Assembly: GCF_011752565.1 (NCBI RefSeq)
Contig: NZ_VWXK01000003.1
Span: forward strand, 1-64,000
Direction of reading: 5' to 3'
From: Pantoea sp. Ap-967
GTDB taxonomy: Bacteria > Pseudomonadota > Gammaproteobacteria > Pseudomonadales > Pseudomonadaceae
DNA length: 64,000 bases
Shown here: positions 59,010 through 64,000 of the stretch, piece by piece
Numbering within the stretch: position 1 is the stretch's first letter
How the letters are laid out: each line of letters begins with the position of its first letter
Translations under genes and position numbers: made by a program
Notes under the pieces: model-generated
The model's input: the letters and a program-made list of their open reading frames with translations, nothing else
Database searches by the model: none
What the model was told of the DNA's origin: nothing

Positions 59010-59363
59010 ATGCAAATCAAGACCGCCGTGCTGTTCGCCACCCCTTGCGATGACGAGGAAGACAACATGGCCACCTTGTGCTGCCACAGCGACAAGGGGC
59101 AGATGTTCCTGCTGACCCGCTACCCGGACGAGGACACCGTCGACCTGACCCTGGATGACGAACCGTCGACGCTCGATGGCTTGAAGGTGACGCTCAGCGC
59201 CCAGCGCCTGCTGATCGAGGTGGCGGCCGGGGACCGCGATGCGTTGAAGGGAGACGAGGCACTGGAGATCGTGCTGACATCGGCGGGAACCGACCTGGAA
59301 GAGGTGGCGCTGACCCTGCGCAATATCCTCGATGGCACCGGCACCTTCGTCAGCGAGCTCTGA
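59010..59363 (+). CDS. Acidic protein of 117 residues, unknown function
   Basis: The protein starts MQIKTAVLFATPCDDEEDNM and contains LLTRYPDEDTVDLTLDDEPS, a strand-rich, strongly acidic sequence with no signal or membrane segment. It ends ILDGTGTFVSEL. No firm family is recognised; small acidic beta-rich proteins include some immunity-type proteins (for example Imm10-like), which I mention only as a possibility. It sits alone, divergent from gdhB, and is followed by a REPIN. Confidence 0.7.
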   Translation: MQIKTAVLFATPCDDEEDNMATLCCHSDKGQMFLLTRYPDEDTVDLTLDDEPSTLDGLKVTLSAQRLLIEVAAGDRDALKGDEALEIVLTSAGTDLEEVALTLRNILDGTGTFVSEL

Positions 59364-59385
59364 CACCGAGCCCCAACCGCGCCCT

Positions 59386-59500
59386 TGTAGGAGCGAGCGT
59401 AGCTCGCGATGGGGCGCGCAGCGGCCCCAGGTTTCCAGCTTCGCGGCTCATGACGCTGGGGCTGCTTTGCAGCCCATCGCGAGCTACGCTCGCTCCTACC
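59386..59500. repeat. REPIN of 115 bp (GTAGGAGCGAGC type), copy 3, inverted
   Basis: Read on the minus strand, this unit matches the ones at 32484 and 41222, including AGCCGCGAAGCTGGAAACC and GGGGCCGCTGCGCGCCCC. It lies between two convergent genes. Confidence 0.85.
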
Positions 59501-59542
59501 CAAAATTGTAACCACGCAATTGCAGGGCGCCTGCTGGCATTG

Positions 59543-60745
59543 TCAAACCGGGTTGTCGTGCACCACCCTGCCCCCCTGCGCAGGCCGGTTGACGAACAAC
59601 ACCTCCAGCGCGCCGCTGCGCACGCCCCTCAGCGCATTCCAATGCGCCGAGGCATGCACATACCGCTCGCGCAGCCACGCCTCTTCCTCGGCCGACAACA
59701 CCCGCCCCCCAGCCAGCACATGCTCATGCAGCTGGTCGCTGATGGCCTGCAACTCGCCCGGCACCCGGTACGCCTCGTCATCGCCCATGGGCAGAAAAGG
59801 CACTCCGCCGCGCAGGCCAAGCTCACGCATGATGCTCAGGTACACCCGCGACAGGTGCCCGCTGACTTCACGCTCCCGGTACACCGCCGCATACACCTGC
59901 TTTTCCGGTGCGTCCCGGCGCGCCCAGGCATCGCCCAGCGCCACGTCCCAGGTCAGCACCCGTGCCCCTGGCTCGCCCAGTTCGGCCAGCAGCGCCTGGG
60001 CCTGGGCGTAGGCCTGGGTCTTTTCAGCTGGCACCCGCTGCGGCACGCGGCTGGAACCTGGCTTGCTCAACAGCACCTGCTCGCGGGTGGATGCCGGGTA
60101 ACCGCCGCCGATGTTGGCGTGCACGCCTGGCACGACGATATCGTTGCCGCTGCGCATCAAGGCAAAATTGCGCCGTTGTTCGTCCCTGGCCACCAGTTGC
60201 ACCACCTGCCGGGCAATGCCCTCGCCCAAGCCCAGGCGCAGGCTGCCGTTACGGGCGTCGGCCGGATCGAAGTCACCGCGCAGCGGCTCGACGATGGCGG
60301 CCACCGTGTCGAACAGGCCAATGAAGTTGATCGTGCAGGGGCCCTGCAATTCGCCCGGCAGGCCCTGGTTGCCACTCAAGCGGTTGGCCAGGTGCCTGGC
60401 CGCCGCCGCGCCGCGGCTGAAGCCGAACAGGTCGAATTCCACCCGCGCCGGCAACGCCCCCTGACGCAGCTGCCCGGCAACCGCGGCCAAGGCTTGCTCG
60501 ACACGCGCCAGCACCCCCGTTGCCCCCTTTCCGGTGGCCATGGCATATAGCGAATCGGCAGCACCCGCCGTGGTGCCGATGCCTTCCATATACACCTTGA
60601 AGTACACCTGGCCCGCCACCGTGCCCTGCGGGTAAAGCCTGTGCAATAGCGCGATATTGCTGGGGGCCCGGGCCGGGTCAGCCTGGTTATTGCCCGTGCC
60701 GTCAAAGAAAATGCCCACCCGTACGCAATGCTCTTGCCTGTTCAT
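59543..60745 (-). CDS. DUF2235 alpha/beta-hydrolase (Tle1-like phospholipase family)
   Basis: A 400-residue protein. The N-terminus VRVGIFFDGTGNNQADPARA is the classic DUF2235 opening, and the nucleophile motif FDLFGFSRGAAAARHLANRL carries the Ser. A DxxxxV segment follows at FIGLFDTVAAI. DUF2235 includes Tle1 lipase effectors of type VI secretion, but no vgrG, PAAR, adaptor or obvious immunity gene is adjacent. GGAG precedes ATG 60745. It could be a stray effector or a housekeeping hydrolase. Confidence 0.88.
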   Translation of the reverse strand: MNRQEHCVRVGIFFDGTGNNQADPARAPSNIALLHRLYPQGTVAGQVYFKVYMEGIGTTAGAADSLYAMATGKGATGVLARVEQALAAVAGQLRQGALPARVEFDLFGFSRGAAAARHLANRLSGNQGLPGELQGPCTINFIGLFDTVAAIVEPLRGDFDPADARNGSLRLGLGEGIARQVVQLVARDEQRRNFALMRSGNDIVVPGVHANIGGGYPASTREQVLLSKPGSSRVPQRVPAEKTQAYAQAQALLAELGEPGARVLTWDVALGDAWARRDAPEKQVYAAVYREREVSGHLSRVYLSIMRELGLRGGVPFLPMGDDEAYRVPGELQAISDQLHEHVLAGGRVLSAEEEAWLRERYVHASAHWNALRGVRSGALEVLFVNRPAQGGRVVHDNPV

Positions 60746-60920
60746 CGTCACGCTCCGGTTCGCGCCAAAAGCCACCAGAAAGCGATAAACAGCAGACGCG
60801 CACCATCAGCCGACCCCACAAGCCCCACGTGCAGATTTCGACGCGGCACTACGGATAGATTAAAGTATGTCCCCCTGCCAGGCCGTTCGCGTTCTGGCGC
60901 ACACCCAGGAACCGCCGCCG

Positions 60921-61880
<960 letters not shown>

Positions 61881-61883
61881 CCC

Positions 61884-62828
61884 ATGCCCACCGCGCACCT
61901 GGCCGAACACGGCATCCGCATCGGCCTGGCCGAACTGATCGACATGCGTCACCGCGTGCGCGAAATCCAGCTGTTTTCCCGCCCCGGCCAGCGCAGCCCG
62001 CTGGTGGGCCTGCACCACTCGAAACTGCGCGGGCGCGGGGTGGACTTCGACCAGGTGCGCGTCTACCAGGCCGGTGACGACGTGCGCAACATCGACTGGC
62101 GGGTGACCGCACGCACCCAGGAGCCGCACACCAAGCTGTTCCACGAGGAGCGCGAGCGGCCGATCTTCATTCTGGTCGAACAGAGCCAGCGGCTGTTCTT
62201 CGGCTCGGGGCTGCAGTTCAAGTCGGTGCTCGCCGCCCAGGCCGCAGCGCTGTTTGGCTGGGCGGCGCTGGGCCATAACGACCGCATCGGCGGCCTGGTG
62301 TTCGGCGACAACGAACACCACGAAATCAAGCCCCGGCGCAGCAAGCAGAGCCTGCTGCAATTGCTAAACCGCCTGGCCAAGGTGAACCAGGCGCTGCACA
62401 CCGAAGCCGCGCCCCAGGCCGACAGCCTGGGCCTTGCCCTGCGCCGTGCGCGCGAAGTGCTGCGCCCCGGCAGCCTGGCCATCGTCATCTGCGACGAACG
62501 CTCGCTCAGCGCCCAGGCCGAGCAACACCTGGCCATGCTGTCGCGCCATTGCGACCTGCTGCTGATGCCGGTGTCCGACCCGCTCGACCATGCCCTGCCC
62601 GCCGCCGGCCTGCTGCGCTTCGCCCAGCGCAGCGCGCAACTGGAACTCGACACCCTCGACCCCAGCCTGCGCCAGGCCTACCGCCAACAGGCCGAGGCGC
62701 GGGTGGAGCGCTGGGAGCTGATGGCGCAGAAACTGCGCGTGCTGCTGATGCCCCTGAGCACCCAAAGCGAAATGATCGAGCAATTGCGCGAGTACCTGAA
62801 TGCCCAGCGCCCGCGGAGCGCCACATGA
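61884..62828 (+). CDS. DUF58 domain protein
   Basis: A 314-residue protein with the DUF58 core [20 protein letters not shown] followed by [17 protein letters not shown], and a VWA-like fold after it. It begins three bases after the MoxR stop, and its stop overlaps the next ATG by four bases. Partner of MoxR in the common MoxR-DUF58-VWA operons; exact role unknown. Confidence 0.92.
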   Translation: MPTAHLAEHGIRIGLAELIDMRHRVREIQLFSRPGQRSPLVGLHHSKLRGRGVDFDQVRVYQAGDDVRNIDWRVTARTQEPHTKLFHEERERPIFILVEQSQRLFFGSGLQFKSVLAAQAAALFGWAALGHNDRIGGLVFGDNEHHEIKPRRSKQSLLQLLNRLAKVNQALHTEAAPQADSLGLALRRAREVLRPGSLAIVICDERSLSAQAEQHLAMLSRHCDLLLMPVSDPLDHALPAAGLLRFAQRSAQLELDTLDPSLRQAYRQQAEARVERWELMAQKLRVLLMPLSTQSEMIEQLREYLNAQRPRSAT

Positions 62829-63319
62829 ACCCGCTGGACCAGCTGCAACCGCTGATCGCCCCTGCGCCGATCGGCCTGTGGCCGCCTGCGCCGGGCTGGT
62901 GGCTGCTGCTCGCCCTGCTGCCGCTGCTGGCCTGGGGCCTGTGGCGCCTGCGCCGCTGGCGCCCGGGCAAGCGCTTGCCGGTGCGCGCCGAGCAACCGCT
63001 GGACCCGGTACGCGCCGAAGCCCTGGCCGAACTGGCCCGGCTGCCGCGCCCCTACGACGGCGCCCCGGCCGGCGCCTGGCTGCAGCAGATCAATGCGCTG
63101 CTCAAGCGCCTGTGCCGCAACCATTACCCCGGCGCCAACAGCCACACCCTGAACGGCCGCCAGTGGCTGGCATTTCTCGACAACCGCTGCCCGGCGGCCG
63201 GCCTCACCCGCTGGATGGTGCTGGTCGAAGGTGCCTACAAACCCGAGTGCAAGCTCGACGACAAGGCCATCGCCGGGCTCAGCCAGGCGGTCGAGACCTG
63301 GATCCGCAAACATGTTTGA
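62825..63319 (+). CDS. DUF4381 domain membrane protein
   Basis: A 164-residue protein with one transmembrane helix (about 22-42, GWWLLLALLPLLAWGLWRLR) and a cytoplasmic or periplasmic helical tail. The ATG overlaps the DUF58 stop (ATGA), and its 3' end overlaps the following VWA gene by eight bases. It is the usual third member of MoxR operons in pseudomonads. Function unknown. Confidence 0.88.
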   Translation: MNPLDQLQPLIAPAPIGLWPPAPGWWLLLALLPLLAWGLWRLRRWRPGKRLPVRAEQPLDPVRAEALAELARLPRPYDGAPAGAWLQQINALLKRLCRNHYPGANSHTLNGRQWLAFLDNRCPAAGLTRWMVLVEGAYKPECKLDDKAIAGLSQAVETWIRKHV

Positions 63320-64000
63320 ACTGGCCTGGCCGTGGATCTTCCTGCTGCTGCCGCTGCCGTGGCTGATGCGCTTGCTGCTGCCCGCTGCCGACAGCGGCGA
63401 GCCGGTGCTCAAGGTGGGCTTTCTCGATGAGCTCGAAAGCCTGGCCGGGCGCCGGGCGCGGCTGAACCTGCCAACCCTTCGCCAGCAGGCGCCGTTCGTG
63501 GTGGTGTGGCTGTTGCTGCTGTTGGCCGCCGCCCGCCCGCAATGGCTGGGCGACCCGGTGCCGGTGGCCGCCAGTGGCCGCGACCTGCTGGTGGCGGTGG
63601 ACGTGTCCGGCTCGATGGACTTCCCCGACATGCAGTGGAAGGACGAAGACATCAGCCGCCTGGACCTGGTCAAGTCGCTGCTCGGCGATTTTCTCCAGGA
63701 CCGCGAGGGCGACCGCGTTGGCCTGATCCTGTTCGGCAGCCAGGCCTACCTGCAAGCCCCGCTGACGTTCGACCGGCGTACCGTGCGCACCTTCCTCGAC
63801 GAAGCGCAAATCGGCATCGCCGGCAAGAACACCGCCATCGGTGACGCCATCGGCCTTGCCGTCAAGCGCCTGCGCCTGCGCCCGGCACAGAGCCGGGTGC
63901 TGGTACTGGTGACCGACGGCGCCAACAACGGCGGGCAGATCCACCCACTGACCGCCGCCCGCCTGGCCGCCCAGGAAGGCGTGCGCATCTACACCATCGG
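63312..64000 (+). CDS. VWA-domain membrane protein (BatA-like), cut by window end
   Basis: The frame from ATG 63312 (MFELAWPWIFLLLPLPWLMR) is open to the last base, giving at least 229 residues. An N-terminal and a second transmembrane helix (VVVWLLLLLAAARPQW) precede a von Willebrand A domain with intact MIDAS start DVSGSMD, then GLILFGSQAYLQAPLT and VLVLVTDGANNGGQ. It matches the BatA/VWA member of MoxR operons. More genes of the operon should follow outside the window. Confidence 0.92.
   Translation, partial: MFELAWPWIFLLLPLPWLMRLLLPAADSGEPVLKVGFLDELESLAGRRARLNLPTLRQQAPFVVVWLLLLLAAARPQWLGDPVPVAASGRDLLVAVDVSGSMDFPDMQWKDEDISRLDLVKSLLGDFLQDREGDRVGLILFGSQAYLQAPLTFDRRTVRTFLDEAQIGIAGKNTAIGDAIGLAVKRLRLRPAQSRVLVLVTDGANNGGQIHPLTAARLAAQEGVRIYTI

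Overview
This is a high-GC bacterial chromosome segment, almost certainly from a fluorescent Pseudomonas of the P. putida group. Four things point there: the cfrX-cmpX-sigX-oprF block, the nasS-nasT-nasA cluster followed by a PP2C/kinase fusion, the divergent ppsA/ppsR pair, and two families of REP palindromes (cores GTAGGAGCGGGC and GTAGGAGCGAGC) scattered between genes. The content is mostly core chromosome. The only trace of an insertion sequence is the tail of an IS110-family transposase at the left edge.

Layout. 1-200: IS110-type transposase C-terminus, then a REP. 220-6220: cheV, a small Hpt-like gene, a NarX-type kinase/LuxR regulator pair, a YegS-like lipid kinase and a lone glycosyltransferase. 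6209-14043: moeA-moaB, a small lipoprotein, tRNA-Pro(CGG), a chemoreceptor, an ABC exporter, a 57-aa protein, pdxB and tusA. 14150-21709: rlmM, acnA, the aerotaxis receptor aer, an RluA-type pseudouridine synthase, a small gene under a perfect LexA-type box, and a glutaredoxin-like protein. 21785-25920: amtB, a three-gene membrane module (DUF883/YqjE/YqjK-like) and a dGTPase. 26195-30426: an EvgAS/BvgAS-type phosphorelay. 30460-37311: a YggL-family gene, dacB, a CHASE-PAS-GGDEF protein and rlmL. 37740-39262: rmf with a structured leader, and pyrD. 39390-44389: nasS-nasT, a leader with an intrinsic terminator, nasA, and a phosphatase/kinase fusion. 44524-49104: oprF, sigX, cmpX, cfrX, zntB and rraA. 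49243-58733: an alpha/beta hydrolase, ppsA with divergent ppsR, and the giant NAD-glutamate dehydrogenase gdhB. 59010-64000: an acidic orphan protein, a DUF2235 (Tle1-like) hydrolase, and the start of a MoxR-DUF58-DUF4381-VWA operon cut by the window edge.

Themes. Signal transduction is dense: CheV, two chemoreceptors, two histidine-kinase systems, one probable c-di-GMP synthase, NasST, a Ser/Thr kinase-phosphatase and an ECF sigma factor. Nitrogen and carbon control genes also recur (amtB, nasSTA, gdhB, ppsA/ppsR, acnA). The nitrate sensor, antiterminator and transporter are here, but no nitrate or nitrite reductase gene is in the window, so those enzymes must be encoded elsewhere if present.

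Limits. Everything was read by eye from the sequence and supplied translations, with no database search. Family assignments rest on recognised motifs and lengths. Starts were chosen by Shine-Dalgarno sequence and family convention. Regulatory sites are pattern matches only.
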